Below, piece by piece: positions 28,811 through 37,862 of a stretch of DNA of 43,550 nt. How positions within the stretch are numbered: the stretch's first letter is position 1; the number at the start of each line of letters is the position of its first letter. The notes under the pieces were generated by a model, which was not told the DNA's origin, searched no databases, and worked only from the letters and a program-made list of their open reading frames with translations. The translations under genes and the position numbers were made by a program. Source of the DNA: a virus; the IMG/VR virus record IMGVR_UViG_3300038557_000049, positions 1 to 43,550 of that record, one strand, 5' to 3'.

Positions 28811-31081
28811 ATGTCGCAGCGCATGCTGTTCAACGACGCCGAGGTGATCGAGGCCGAGGATCTGACCGCCATCGGCGAGGCGGTCCAGGCCGCCACCGAT
28901 AGCCTGGTCTCCGACGCGATCGGTTATCCGGCACATTGGTCCGGCTTTACCGCGACCCAGCAGTCGGCCCAGATCGTTCGCCTGACGCCCGGCCGCTACT
29001 ACACCGCTGACATGGTCTTTGCGGCCGACGCGCAAACCGACATCAACCTGCAGGTCCATATCCCGCTTGCCGCCTCGGATCAGCGATGGGTCGCGATCAT
29101 CATGCGCGGCAGCATCGAGGAAGAGACGGCGCTGAGAATCTTCGAGACCTCGACCGATGTCGAGACCTCGGAGCCGGTCCAGCAGACGGCGCCGAAGCGC
29201 GAGGTGCGCGAGGCTTCCTTCACCATCCAGCAGGGCGCGGCCTCGCCGGCGCCGGCCCTGCGGCCGACCATCGCCGCCACCGACGCGGTGGTTGCCTGGG
29301 TGTTGCTGAGCTCGGAGGGTATCGCGTCGATCGAGCCCGGCGAGGGCTCGCGCGTGAAGTCGCTTTACGAAGTCGAGCAGCGCGTTTCGACGGCCGAGAC
29401 AGACCTGTCGAACATCACCCGCCGCACCACGACGATCGAGACGCAGATCGTCAACATCACGCAGCGCCTGACCGACATCCCGCATCCGACGATCATTCGC
29501 CAGCTCAAGCGCGATGTCGCGGCCACCCGCCGCCTGATCGCGCTGCCGGACGAGGCCCGCGCCTACTGGTACGACCCCGGCCTGCTTCAGACCGAGTGGG
29601 ACAAGACGCATGCGAGCTGGCTCGCCCGGGTGCGTGAGGGCGTCCGCTTCCCCTGGGCGGGCGAGCGCGACGCGCAGCTCGCGCTGCTCGATGCCGGCTC
29701 TTCAGCGATCCGCATGTCTGGCTCGCTGCTCATGCCGGCCTGGACCGAGGTCGCGCGCCTCGAAATCGCCAGCGATGGCTCGAACATCAACATCTCGCAG
29801 ACGACACATACCGTCGTCACGGCGATCCGCCGTGAGATCGCCCGGCAGGTCATCGAATACGGCCCGACCGTCACCGTCTGCGAGAATAGTGCGGAATGGG
29901 CGAACACCCACTACCTGTCGGTCGGCGAGTTGTTCACCAACAACGGCGAGACCTTCGAGGTCGTCGGTATCGCCGGAAACGTCGAATGGGCGGGCCACGT
30001 CCTGCGCGCGGTGCGGCAGGTCATCAGCCGCACCGTCACCGATGTCTATTGGGACTATGTCACCGAAGAGATCGGCGTGAACGGCTCGGTGCATGGCCAG
30101 ACCTGGCTGTGCTCGCAGCCGATGATCCTGACCTCGATCGATCTCGATTTCGACAAGGTCGGTTCGACCGGCGACGTGCATCTCTTCGTCTGCGAATGCG
30201 ACGAGTCGGGCGCTCCGGACTTCGGCACTGTCGTGGTCGCGACCGTGAAGGCGCCGGCAGAGATCGGCCTCGGCTGGGTGAACTTCACGCTGCGTCCGAC
30301 CCTGCTCGAATCCGGCAAGCGCTACGCCTGGTTCACCGTCACCACCGGCAACCACGCCCTCGGCACCGTCTCCGGCAACAGCTTCACGCAGGGCTCGCGC
30401 TTCGTCTGCACGGATGGCGCCTGGTCGCAGGTCGTGACCGACAGCGACTTCGCGATGCGGCTCAATGTGGCTTCCTTCGCCTCGACTCGCACCGTCGTCG
30501 AGATGGACGCGCTGACGCTCGATAGCGGCATGACCGAGATCCGGCTCCTTCATGGTGGCTGGGTGCCGGGCGGCACCTCGTTGATCTGGGAAATCCAGCC
30601 ATCCGGATCCGAGGACTGGCAGGCGCTGACGCTCAACAATGCGGAGGGCGCCGATAGTCTCGTTGGCCTTCCGGCGCTTGTGCGCTTGCGGGCCGTCTTC
30701 GTCGGCACCACGGACCTCGCGCCGGCGATCGTCATGGACGCGACCGCCCGCGGCTACACCTTCCGCCCGCGCGGAGACATGGTTGCCGTCTCGGTCGACC
30801 ACGCTTTCGGGCTCTCGACCACCTCGATCCAGATCGAGGCCGTGCTCGACAACTATGACCCGGCCAAGCACACGGCCGCGCCGAAGATCATCGTCGGGGC
30901 CACGGTCTACACGCCCTCGGCGACGGTGGTGACGCCCGATCTGATCAATCCGCTGAAGCGGACCTTGCTGGCGAGCTTCACCGTGCCGGCGACCACCTCG
31001 GCGCGCGCCCGGATCGACATGACCTCGACCGAGGTCACGGACGAGCCCTTCGTCCAGAACATCGCGATGTACGCACTCTGA
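28811..31081 (+). CDS. Large tail fibre or baseplate-attached structural protein
   Basis: A 756-residue protein after gpI, where P2-like phages carry fibre genes. The start MLFNDAEVIEAEDLTAIGEA and the following beta-rich 190 residues look like a baseplate-anchoring domain; a coiled-coil stretch follows (about 190-230, VEQRVSTAETDLSNITRRTT). The rest (about 240-756) is almost all beta with repeated modules such as GWVNFTLRPTLLESGKRYAW, typical of fibre or carbohydrate-binding domains. No chaperone-type cleavage motif is seen. Function is inferred from position and structure. Confidence 0.8.
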   Translation: MSQRMLFNDAEVIEAEDLTAIGEAVQAATDSLVSDAIGYPAHWSGFTATQQSAQIVRLTPGRYYTADMVFAADAQTDINLQVHIPLAASDQRWVAIIMRGSIEEETALRIFETSTDVETSEPVQQTAPKREVREASFTIQQGAASPAPALRPTIAATDAVVAWVLLSSEGIASIEPGEGSRVKSLYEVEQRVSTAETDLSNITRRTTTIETQIVNITQRLTDIPHPTIIRQLKRDVAATRRLIALPDEARAYWYDPGLLQTEWDKTHASWLARVREGVRFPWAGERDAQLALLDAGSSAIRMSGSLLMPAWTEVARLEIASDGSNINISQTTHTVVTAIRREIARQVIEYGPTVTVCENSAEWANTHYLSVGELFTNNGETFEVVGIAGNVEWAGHVLRAVRQVISRTVTDVYWDYVTEEIGVNGSVHGQTWLCSQPMILTSIDLDFDKVGSTGDVHLFVCECDESGAPDFGTVVVATVKAPAEIGLGWVNFTLRPTLLESGKRYAWFTVTTGNHALGTVSGNSFTQGSRFVCTDGAWSQVVTDSDFAMRLNVASFASTRTVVEMDALTLDSGMTEIRLLHGGWVPGGTSLIWEIQPSGSEDWQALTLNNAEGADSLVGLPALVRLRAVFVGTTDLAPAIVMDATARGYTFRPRGDMVAVSVDHAFGLSTTSIQIEAVLDNYDPAKHTAAPKIIVGATVYTPSATVVTPDLINPLKRTLLASFTVPATTSARARIDMTSTEVTDEPFVQNIAMYAL

Positions 31082-31091
31082 GGAGGCCACC

Positions 31092-31274
31092 ATGGCAAAG
31101 CAGACCACCGCGGCGGGCTATGAGCCCGCCTCCGAATACCGGGTCGAGCTCGGGCGCGTCGTCAAGTTCGACGGGCTGCGCCTGCGCGGCGAGATCACCC
31201 TCACCGGCGAGGCGATCGAGCGCCTGATCGCCCAGGAAGGCGCCGATATCATCCTGTCGGCCGAGAAGCTCTGA
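31092..31274 (+). CDS. Small protein between fibre genes
   Basis: A 60-residue protein (AKQTTAAGYEPASEYRVELG followed by FDGLRLRGEITLTGEAIERL). GAGGAGG precedes the ATG, so it is well translated. It may be a small virion or fibre-attachment domain; no family is recognised. Confidence 0.66.
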   Translation: MAKQTTAAGYEPASEYRVELGRVVKFDGLRLRGEITLTGEAIERLIAQEGADIILSAEKL

Positions 31275-31284
31275 GGAGGCGGCC

Positions 31285-32502
31285 GTGGCCGACGTCGAAC
31301 CGGGTCCGGACAACGACTATCAGGTCAGCCCGACGCTGACCTTCAGCCGCGCGCGCTGGAATGCAGTGATGGCATCGATCGCCGCCCGCCTGAAGGCGCG
31401 CGAACTGCTCGAAGCAACGTTCGAGACGCTGATCACGGACGGCACGCAAGCCGCTCTGGATATGATCAGCGTGAACGTCGCGCCCCAGCTCGAAAGCCTG
31501 ATCGAGCAGATCAACACGCTCGAAGAGCAGCTTGAAGACATCATCAGCGGAGGCGTCGCTCCGGACTCGCTTCAGCTTGGCGGGAAGAACCCGAGCTTTT
31601 ACCTCGCTCTCGCCAACGCGACCGGGGCGCTTCCGGTCGCCCAGGTGACGGGCGTCGACGCCATGATCGCCGCGGCTGTCGCCGCGCTCGTGAACGGATC
31701 GCCGGCGACCCTCGACACGTTGAAAGAGCTGTCCGACGCGCTCGGAGGGGATGCAAACTTCGCGGCCTCGGTGGCCGCTTCTCTCGGCAGCAAGGTCGCG
31801 AAGGCCTCGAACCTCTCCGATCTGACCGACAAGGACACTGCACTTGGCAACTTGCTCGGCGGCGCGATTGGCATCGCCGTCTTCAAGGCCGCGACCAAAG
31901 CGGCAGCCCGCGCTGCGATCGACGCCGTCTCTAAGGTTGGCGGCGACACGATGACCGGCGACTACGCCACTGATGGCTCGCTTACGGCGGCCACGGACAG
32001 GGTTGAAGTTGGGTCGGAAGGCCTAACGAAAATAATGCTCTACAACCCGGCTGCCGGAACGAACCTGAAAAGGTCGTACATCTACAACAGCGGCGGGAAG
32101 ACCACTTTTGGCAGTCATGATGATGCTGTCACGACAGCGAATGGGATCATCGAGTTAGATCACGCGACCGGGGCAGCGATTTTCTCTGGAAGTATTCGAC
32201 ATATCGGCGAATCGCAGACTACCTATGCCCTAGACACGTCGAGCCGCTCGATCACAGCCGCCAACAACGCGGCTGTTATGATCGCAACCAATTTCTCCGG
32301 TCGCATCATGGTTTGCGAGACGACCGGAGGGAAAATGGCTGATTTTTTGTGTAGCGGTGGCGTAATCAAAGCGAGCGCAGGCGATACCACTCTCATCGAA
32401 TGCGTCTACGCGGCCCCGCAGAATGGCTATGCCATCTTCAACAAGACGGGAGCTACCGGGACTTTCACTGTCATGACACTCCGCTTGAGGGACGCAGCAT
32501 GA
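31285..32502 (+). CDS. Tail fibre protein with host-range-type C-terminus
   Basis: A 405-residue fibre protein starting GTG with GAGGAGG upstream. The N-terminal 90 residues are helical and probably attach to the tail; about 91-225 show the familiar fibre repeat region with LGGKNPSFYLALANATG, VNGSPATLDTLKELSDALGG, NFAASVAASLGSKV and KASNLSDLTDKDTALGNL. The C-terminal 180 residues are beta-rich and encoded by DNA (about 31980-32500) visibly less GC-rich and with different codon use (AAA, ATA, TTT runs). That part probably contacts the receptor and was exchanged horizontally. Confidence 0.85.
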   Translation: MADVEPGPDNDYQVSPTLTFSRARWNAVMASIAARLKARELLEATFETLITDGTQAALDMISVNVAPQLESLIEQINTLEEQLEDIISGGVAPDSLQLGGKNPSFYLALANATGALPVAQVTGVDAMIAAAVAALVNGSPATLDTLKELSDALGGDANFAASVAASLGSKVAKASNLSDLTDKDTALGNLLGGAIGIAVFKAATKAAARAAIDAVSKVGGDTMTGDYATDGSLTAATDRVEVGSEGLTKIMLYNPAAGTNLKRSYIYNSGGKTTFGSHDDAVTTANGIIELDHATGAAIFSGSIRHIGESQTTYALDTSSRSITAANNAAVMIATNFSGRIMVCETTGGKMADFLCSGGVIKASAGDTTLIECVYAAPQNGYAIFNKTGATGTFTVMTLRLRDAA

Positions 32503-32897
32503 GCTTTACTGCCACTCCATATCCGGCTGACCCGAAGCGGTTCCGCGTCGTCACGGAAGACGAGCGCGATTTCGATATATCTGTGGCCGTCGATGAGAGC
32601 GAAATTCCGGCTCTCGTGGATTTCCACCTCAACCCGCCGCCCTATGTCGTGCCCGAAGCTCCCGCTCCGGCGATCACGGCGCGGCAGCTCCGGCTCTGGC
32701 TTGTGCGGAACGGCTATACCCTGGCTCAGGTCGAGGCGGTGATCGACGGCCTGCCCGAACCGGCCCGTACCGAAGCGAAGATCGAGTGGGAGTTCGCCTC
32801 GGAGTTTCAGCCTGGCCACCCGACGCTGCTCGCCGTGGCGGCCGCGCTCGGCATCGCTGATATCGCGCAGGCCGCCAGCGAGGCGGCGCTGATCTGA
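32499..32897 (+). CDS. Tail fibre-associated protein (probable assembly chaperone)
   Basis: A 132-residue protein directly downstream of the fibre gene, overlapping it by ATGA. N-terminal beta part (YPADPKRFRVVTEDERDFDI) and a helical C-terminal half with ITARQLRLWLVRNGYTLAQV and ARTEAKIEWEFASEFQPGHP, a pattern I associate with alphaproteobacterial fibre-linked proteins. Position suggests a chaperone or fibre-tip component. It is the last gene before the terminator. Confidence 0.72.
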   Translation: MSFTATPYPADPKRFRVVTEDERDFDISVAVDESEIPALVDFHLNPPPYVVPEAPAPAITARQLRLWLVRNGYTLAQVEAVIDGLPEPARTEAKIEWEFASEFQPGHPTLLAVAAALGIADIAQAASEAALI

Positions 32898-32926
32898 TCC
32901 AGCGGCCCTAACAGCGGCATGAAAAG

Positions 32927-32956
32927 AAGGCCCCGGACGCGCGTCCGGGGCCTTTT
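32927..32956 (+). terminator. Strong terminator after the fibre genes
   Basis: A 12-bp stem AAGGCCCCGGAC (32927-32938) and GTCCGGGGCCTT (32943-32954), loop GCGC, followed by TT (TTTT in total at 32953-32956). On the opposite strand the stem is followed by CTTTTC (32921-32926), so it may work both ways. It separates the baseplate/fibre genes from the sheath operon. Confidence 0.8.
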
Positions 32957-33023
32957 GCATGGGTCTCGCACCTAGCCTCGGCTCCGATCCCAGCGATGTC
33001 AAGCGCCGGCGCCGGAGCAGCAG
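32957..33023 (+). promoter_or_regulatory. Likely promoter stretch for the sheath operon
   Basis: The 67 nt between terminator and sheath gene must hold the promoter if the terminator is efficient. No clear -35/-10 hexamers or copy of the 14078-14102 dyad is visible. CCGGAGCAG before the ATG provides the ribosome binding site. Confidence 0.3.
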
Positions 33024-34241
33024 ATGGCCACCACAGAACGGTTTCACGGTACGCGCGTCTTCAAGGAAGGCCAGACGGCGCGGCCGGTCGAGGTCACGGA
33101 TTATTCCACCCTCGGCACGGTCATGATCGCGCCGAACGCCGATCCCGACGTCTATCCGCTCAACACGCTCGTCACGGTCTTCACCAACGACACCGCCGCC
33201 ATCACGGCGGCCGGAGCCGGTGGCAACGTCGATGCCATCTTCGATGCCGTCAACGACCAGGGCGTCACCGCGGAGCTGCAGGTGGTGCGGGTCGAGGAAG
33301 GCGTCTCGGCCGTGCCGCAGACCAAGCTCGAGCAGACGATCGCCAACATCGTCGGCTCCGGCGCGAACAATTCTGGCGTCCACGCCTTCAAGGAGGCTTC
33401 AAAGCCCGCGAAGCTGATCTTCGTGCCGGGCTATGACAGCCAGCGCATCGCGAACGCGAAGAACCCGGTGGCGGCCGAGCTCGTCGGCATCTGCGATCGC
33501 CTGCGCGCCATCAAGATCCTGAACACGCCCGATGCCTCGAAGGAGGCGGCGCAGGAATATCGCGAGGATTTTGCCGACGATCCGCGCGCCTATCTCTTCC
33601 ATCCCTCGGTCAAGGTGTTCCGGTCGGTCACGGTGACGGAGCCGGCCTCGGGCCGCGTCGCAGGCCTCTTCGTCAAGCGCGACAAGGAGGTCGGCGGCCC
33701 GCATCGCAGCCCGTCCAACCAGACCATGGGCGGCATCACCGGCCCGTCGCGGCCGATCCCCTATTACGATGGCGAGCCGGACAGCGAGGCCAACTGGCTC
33801 AACCAGAACGAGATCGCGACGCTGCGGGCCGGCTCCATCCTGTGGGGCAACCGGACCTGCGCGGCCGATCCGCTCGACGCCTTCGTCAACGTCGTGCGCA
33901 TGCAGGACATGATCGACGATGCGGTCATGAAGGCCTTCTACTGGGCGATCGACGACAACCAGTCGGTACCGCTCGCCCAGGCGGTCCTCGAGACGCTCGA
34001 TCAGTTCGGCGACGAGCTCGTCGGCAAAGGTGGTGTGCTCGGCTTCCGCGCCTGGTTCGACCGCAGCCAGAACACCAATGCCGCGCTCGCCGGCGGCATC
34101 CTGCGCCTGACCTATGACCGCGAGCCGGCGGCGCCGCTCGAGGATCTGCAGTTCGGCGCCCGCCGCAACGTCGAGTACTACGCCACCCTCGCGGACGGCA
34201 TCCTCAACATCTCCAGCAACATCACCGCCGCCGCGGCCTGA
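33024..34241 (+). CDS. FI: Contractile tail sheath protein (P2 FI-like)
   Basis: A 405-residue sheath protein. Landmarks: FHGTRVFKEGQTARPVEVTD, GTVMIAPNADPDVYPLNTLV at the start, KLIFVPGYDSQRIANAK (about 130-146), SPSNQTMGGITGPSRPIPYY (about 230-249), GSILWGNRTCAADPL and the C-terminal QFGARRNVEYYATLADGILN. Sheath subunits surround the tube and contract. With FII downstream the order is that of P2. Confidence 0.93.
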   Translation: MATTERFHGTRVFKEGQTARPVEVTDYSTLGTVMIAPNADPDVYPLNTLVTVFTNDTAAITAAGAGGNVDAIFDAVNDQGVTAELQVVRVEEGVSAVPQTKLEQTIANIVGSGANNSGVHAFKEASKPAKLIFVPGYDSQRIANAKNPVAAELVGICDRLRAIKILNTPDASKEAAQEYREDFADDPRAYLFHPSVKVFRSVTVTEPASGRVAGLFVKRDKEVGGPHRSPSNQTMGGITGPSRPIPYYDGEPDSEANWLNQNEIATLRAGSILWGNRTCAADPLDAFVNVVRMQDMIDDAVMKAFYWAIDDNQSVPLAQAVLETLDQFGDELVGKGGVLGFRAWFDRSQNTNAALAGGILRLTYDREPAAPLEDLQFGARRNVEYYATLADGILNISSNITAAAA

Positions 34242-34267
34242 CGGCGGACGGACGGCCGGAGGCCTCC

Positions 34268-34813
34268 ATGACCAAGCTTTCGCTCCTCAACGTCCGCGGC
34301 ATGAACTGGTACGCCGAGGACGCCGCCGGGACGGCACTCAACACCCATCTCGCCACCGAGAGCTCGAAGCTTCCGGCGATGTCGGAGAACTTCGACACCT
34401 TCGTGCCGGCGGCGGCCAATGGCGCGATCGACGTGCCATTGAACCGCGAGGCTTTGGAGATCAGCCTCGCGACGAAGGGTTTGCAGCCCGAGCTGCTGCG
34501 GCTGTTCTCCACGCCTTTCGGGACGCGCCGGAAGTTCACGGGCTTCGGCGCCCTGGTGAACGAATACGGCTCCAACGACGCGGAGCGTCTGATCCAGGTG
34601 GTCGCGACCGCCTATGGTCGCCTCGGCGCCGAACCCGATGAGCACAACGGCACGGCGCTGATGGGGACCTCCTACACCATCAAGTCGATCTCGAAATACG
34701 TGCTGACCATCGGCAACACCGAGATCTGCCGCTTCAACATCGAGCTTGGTGGTTGGGTCGATTACGAGGGCCAGCAGGCCCAGATCGCCACCATGCTCGG
34801 CCTCAACGGCTGA
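34268..34813 (+). CDS. FII: Major tail tube protein (P2 FII-like)
   Basis: A 181-residue tube protein with LNVRGMNWYAEDAAGTALNT at the start, KLPAMSENFDTFVPAAANGAI through ALEISLATKGLQPELLRLFS, and the C-terminal IGNTEICRFNIELGGWVDYE. Hexameric rings form the inner tube. GGAGGCC lies directly before the ATG. FII-type rather than Mu gpM-type supports a P2-like tail. Confidence 0.92.
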   Translation: MTKLSLLNVRGMNWYAEDAAGTALNTHLATESSKLPAMSENFDTFVPAAANGAIDVPLNREALEISLATKGLQPELLRLFSTPFGTRRKFTGFGALVNEYGSNDAERLIQVVATAYGRLGAEPDEHNGTALMGTSYTIKSISKYVLTIGNTEICRFNIELGGWVDYEGQQAQIATMLGLNG

Positions 34814-34817
34814 CGCC

Positions 34818-35273
34818 ATGGACCGCCAGCCGCACGATCCCGATTTCGATCCGATCCGCCCGCAGGCCGGCGCGCCCGATCAACTGGGCGTGGTGCGCGG
34901 GCAGGCTCCGGAGCCGGCCGCCGGCACGATCGACTGGTCTGTACCCGCGCCGGAGATCCGCCCGGCCGATCCGGCGGCCTGGTCAATCACCGTGCCGCTG
35001 GATTTCCCGCTTGTCGTCGATGGCGTGCGGCTCGCCGAGATCACGGTCCGGCGGCCGACCGGCGCCGATATCGCCGAGCTGATGGAGGAGAGCCCGGACG
35101 AGGCCAGCCTGCCGGGGCGGCTGCGCGTCCGGATCTGCAGCATCCACCCGGCCGTATTAGCCGCGATGTGGCCGGACGATTCGGAGCGGGTGGCCGAAGC
35201 CTCTCGCCCTTTCTTACCCCGCGCCATCCTCGACATCGAGGCGGCGCTGGAGGCGGAAAGCGGGAGCGCCTGA
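34818..35273 (+). CDS. E: Tail assembly chaperone E (P2 gpE-like, short frame-0 product)
   Basis: A 151-residue protein between tube and tape measure, the position of P2 E. The N-terminal half is Pro-rich and disordered; the folded part has LDFPLVVDGVRLAEITVRRP, GADIAELMEESPDEASLPGR and LRVRICSIHPAVLAAMWPDD. Tail assembly chaperones bind the tape measure and guide tube polymerisation. A -1 frameshift signal at 35207-35247 should divert some ribosomes to the E' frame. Confidence 0.83.
   Translation: MDRQPHDPDFDPIRPQAGAPDQLGVVRGQAPEPAAGTIDWSVPAPEIRPADPAAWSITVPLDFPLVVDGVRLAEITVRRPTGADIAELMEESPDEASLPGRLRVRICSIHPAVLAAMWPDDSERVAEASRPFLPRAILDIEAALEAESGSA
35207..35247 (+). promoter_or_regulatory. 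Programmed -1 ribosomal frameshift signal
   Basis: The heptamer C CCT TTC (35207-35213) is in the XXXYYYZ register with gene E: CCT and TTC can re-pair as CCC and TTT after a -1 slip. A 7-nt spacer (35214-35220) follows, then a 10-bp stem-loop: GCGCC (35221-35225) with GGCGC (35243-35247) and CCTCG (35228-35232) with CGAGG (35237-35241), loop ACAT. These three parts make up a textbook -1 signal. Confidence 0.7.
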
Positions 35274-35419
35274 TCCATCGCACGCCGCTCGCCCTCGTGC
35301 CGCTGATGGCGATCGAGGTGGCGCGCGGCACCGGCACGCCGCTGCCGACCGTGCTCGCCTGGCACGTCGACAGGATCCTGTTCTGGCATGGCGAGATCTC
35401 AACTCTCGCCGGCGCATAG
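35213..35419 (+). CDS. E' extension reached by -1 frameshift
   Basis: After the slip at 35207-35213, 68 codons follow in the -1 frame to TAG at 35417-35419, giving an E-E' product of about 200 residues. The first 25 are basic and low in complexity; the remainder (TPLALVPLMAIEVARGTGTP, then VLAWHVDRILFWHGEISTL) looks like a folded helical extension. E' lies just before the tape measure gene as in P2 (E/E') and lambda (G/GT). Translation from an internal start (for example ATG at about 35306) cannot be excluded. Confidence 0.68.
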   Translation, partial: LTPRHPRHRGGAGGGKRERLIHRTPLALVPLMAIEVARGTGTPLPTVLAWHVDRILFWHGEISTLAGA

Positions 35420-35429
35420 GAGCCGACGC

Positions 35430-37862
35430 ATGCGCGTCAAGATGATTCTCGACCTGATCGCGAACACCAAGGGCGCGAAACAGGCTCAAAAGGACGTGAA
35501 AGGCGTCAAGGACGCGGCCAAAAGCCTGGACGGCACCCGTGCCGGTGGGCGCATCAGCCGTGATTTCCTCAATCTCACGTCTTCGTCCAAACAGGCAGTT
35601 CGTTATCTGCGCGAGACGAAGACTGCCGCCAACCAGCTCGGGACGAGCACCGGGCCGAAGAAACTCAGCCGGGATTTCCTCGACCTGTCGCGGAACGCCA
35701 AGACGGCAGGGCGAGAGATCGACCAGGTCGGCCGCAAAGCCGCGCGAGCGCAGGCGCGGACACAACGGTCGCAGGGGCGCAAGGAAGCCGCGCCGGGTGG
35801 TCGGGAGAGCGGCAAGGACGGCGGTTCCACGCTCTTTGCCGGGACGAAGGCGATGGTCGGCGGCTATCTGGGCATTCAGGGCGTGCGCATGGCCGGGCGC
35901 GCCACGGTCGGCAAATCTATCTCCTTCGAAAAGGCGATGGCAGATGTAATCAAGAAGGTGGACCTGCCTGAGGGACAGTCCCAAGGTGACTTGGAGAGGA
36001 TGATCACCGGCTCGGCGATCAAGTTCGGACGCTCGCGAGAGCAAATCGCCGGCTTGGCTGCCGAACTGGGAGCTGCCGGTGTTGCCTACACCGATCTGGC
36101 ACGGGCAATCGCCCAGGCCACACGAGCATCGGTCGCATGGGATGTTACGCCGAGCGAAACCGGCGAGAAGCTGGCGAAGATCCGTACTCAGCACGGCATG
36201 TCCCTCAATGAGCTCGATGACTTCGTCGACAAGGTCAACTCGCTCGCGGACACGACCGCCTCGAAGGAAAGCGACATTGTCGAGATGTTCCAGCGGGCAG
36301 CTGCCGGCGCGAAGGTCGCGGATGTCGATCGAGATGCATCGCTCGCATTTCTGACTGCGATGAATGCCGGCGGGATGCAGCCGGAGATCGCCGCACGTGG
36401 TTTTGGCGCAATGGTGTCGAAGCTGCGCACCGCCAAATCCAACGGCGGGAAGAAAATGGCCGAAGGCCTCAAGATGCTCGATTTGACGCCTGGTCAGGTC
36501 GAGAAGGGCATGAAAACCGACTCGTTGAAGACGCTGATCGACCTCATGGCTCGATTCGAGAAGTCCTCGGATAAGGCGGCCGTAGCGGTGAAGATGTTCG
36601 GCGAGGGCTGGTGGGACGAATTCTCCCGCATGGTGCAAGGAGCGCCCGAAATCCTCAAGAACCTCAGGCTGCTCAATGATCCCAAGAACTGGAGAGGCTC
36701 TTCGGACAAAACCTTGAATATCGAACTGGCGACGACGGCCAACCATTTCGAACGGTTGAAGGCATTGGCCTCGGACGTAGGCGACAAGCTCGGCCGCTGG
36801 GCGCTGCCGGCGATCAATGAGGGCATCGAGAAGATCATTGCGGGCTTCGATGCACTGGACAAGCGCGCCGCCGACCGGGCCCAGGCTCGTGCCGATCGCG
36901 CGATGGAGGACACCACCGCCGGGCGGGTCGCCAGCGACCAGCCGCTGACGCCCGAAGAACGCGAGCGAATGGCGACCGATGCCGCCTATCGCAAGCGGAT
37001 TCAGCAGGGCGCTGCCGACAAGCGCACGGACAAGGCCAATCTCGGCCTGACCAACAGCTCCCGCTTGATCGATCTTGAGCAGGAGCGTGCCTCTCTGGGC
37101 ACGTCGATCGAGAACCGGCGCCGCGCCGGCGCGACCGAAGAGCAGCTCGCCTATTCGGTCAATCGGCTCGCGGCGATCGTCGAGGAAATCCGGGCCATCG
37201 ATCCGAGCCGCGTGCCGGCAGCCTTGGATCCGCGCCGGCCGGCTGACCAGGACGATCGCGCCAACCCGGGACGCGGTGAGGCCGTTGCCTTGCTTGAGCG
37301 CGTTAAGCGGTTAGAGGCGAAACTAGCCGCCACCGAGGAACTCGCCGCCACCTCGTCCAACCCGGCTGACCGGGCCGGTTTCCAAGCCGACGCCGTGCGC
37401 GCGGGCACCAGGCTGGGCTCGGCACGGCGCCCCGGCGGTCAATTCGGCTTCGGGCCCGGCGGGGCTCCGACCTCGGCCGAGCCGAAGGGGGCTGGCCCGG
37501 GAATCCAGTCCTTCCGCCCGTCCATGAAGAACTGGGCGAGCAGCGTGCTCGGCGCCCAGGACATCGACCTGAGCGGCATCGGCATCACGCTCGCCGAGAG
37601 CTTGGCCCAGGGTCTGAAGAGCGGCGGCTCCCAAGCCGAGATGGCAGCCGGCGGCATCCGCAACGGGATCACCGGGGCGTTTTCCGGCGCGGACCTCTCG
37701 GCCGCCGGCGCCCAGATGATGGCGACGCTGGAGCAGGGCATCACGGCGGGCGGCGACCGCGTCGTCGCGGCCGCGCAGCGCGTCGCCGGCCGAGCCAGGG
37801 GTGCGCTCGCCGCCGGCGGCCGCCAGTCGCTTTCCGGCGCCCTACATGACGGGGTCGAGTGA
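35430..37862 (+). CDS. T: Tail tape measure protein (P2 T-like)
   Basis: An 810-residue tape measure of the TP901 type. The N-terminal 130 residues are basic and helical; about 140-400 hold the conserved core with FEKAMADVIKKVDLPEG, GSAIKFGRSREQIAGLAAEL, VAWDVTPSETGEKLAKIRTQ, and FLTAMNAGGMQPEIAARGFG; the C-terminal half is rich in Ala, Arg and Gln. The protein sets tail length. TAGGAG, which includes the stop of E', provides the ribosome binding site for ATG 35430. It ends in a TGATG overlap with U. Confidence 0.92.
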   Translation: MRVKMILDLIANTKGAKQAQKDVKGVKDAAKSLDGTRAGGRISRDFLNLTSSSKQAVRYLRETKTAANQLGTSTGPKKLSRDFLDLSRNAKTAGREIDQVGRKAARAQARTQRSQGRKEAAPGGRESGKDGGSTLFAGTKAMVGGYLGIQGVRMAGRATVGKSISFEKAMADVIKKVDLPEGQSQGDLERMITGSAIKFGRSREQIAGLAAELGAAGVAYTDLARAIAQATRASVAWDVTPSETGEKLAKIRTQHGMSLNELDDFVDKVNSLADTTASKESDIVEMFQRAAAGAKVADVDRDASLAFLTAMNAGGMQPEIAARGFGAMVSKLRTAKSNGGKKMAEGLKMLDLTPGQVEKGMKTDSLKTLIDLMARFEKSSDKAAVAVKMFGEGWWDEFSRMVQGAPEILKNLRLLNDPKNWRGSSDKTLNIELATTANHFERLKALASDVGDKLGRWALPAINEGIEKIIAGFDALDKRAADRAQARADRAMEDTTAGRVASDQPLTPEERERMATDAAYRKRIQQGAADKRTDKANLGLTNSSRLIDLEQERASLGTSIENRRRAGATEEQLAYSVNRLAAIVEEIRAIDPSRVPAALDPRRPADQDDRANPGRGEAVALLERVKRLEAKLAATEELAATSSNPADRAGFQADAVRAGTRLGSARRPGGQFGFGPGGAPTSAEPKGAGPGIQSFRPSMKNWASSVLGAQDIDLSGIGITLAESLAQGLKSGGSQAEMAAGGIRNGITGAFSGADLSAAGAQMMATLEQGITAGGDRVVAAAQRVAGRARGALAAGGRQSLSGALHDGVE

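Noticed and set aside
29702-31108. Minus-strand open frame of 468 codons opposite the fibre gene
   Set aside because: Composition is that of an antisense shadow and the plus-strand fibre gene is well supported.
35255-35261. GGAAAGC as an alternative frameshift site in gene E
   Set aside because: Slipping by -1 would pair the Glu tRNA on GGA, a middle-base mismatch; the upstream CCCTTTC with spacer and stem is much better.
35214-36746. Minus-strand open frame of 510 codons opposite the tape measure gene
   Set aside because: Overlaps the E/E' signal and the tape measure core; no motif.
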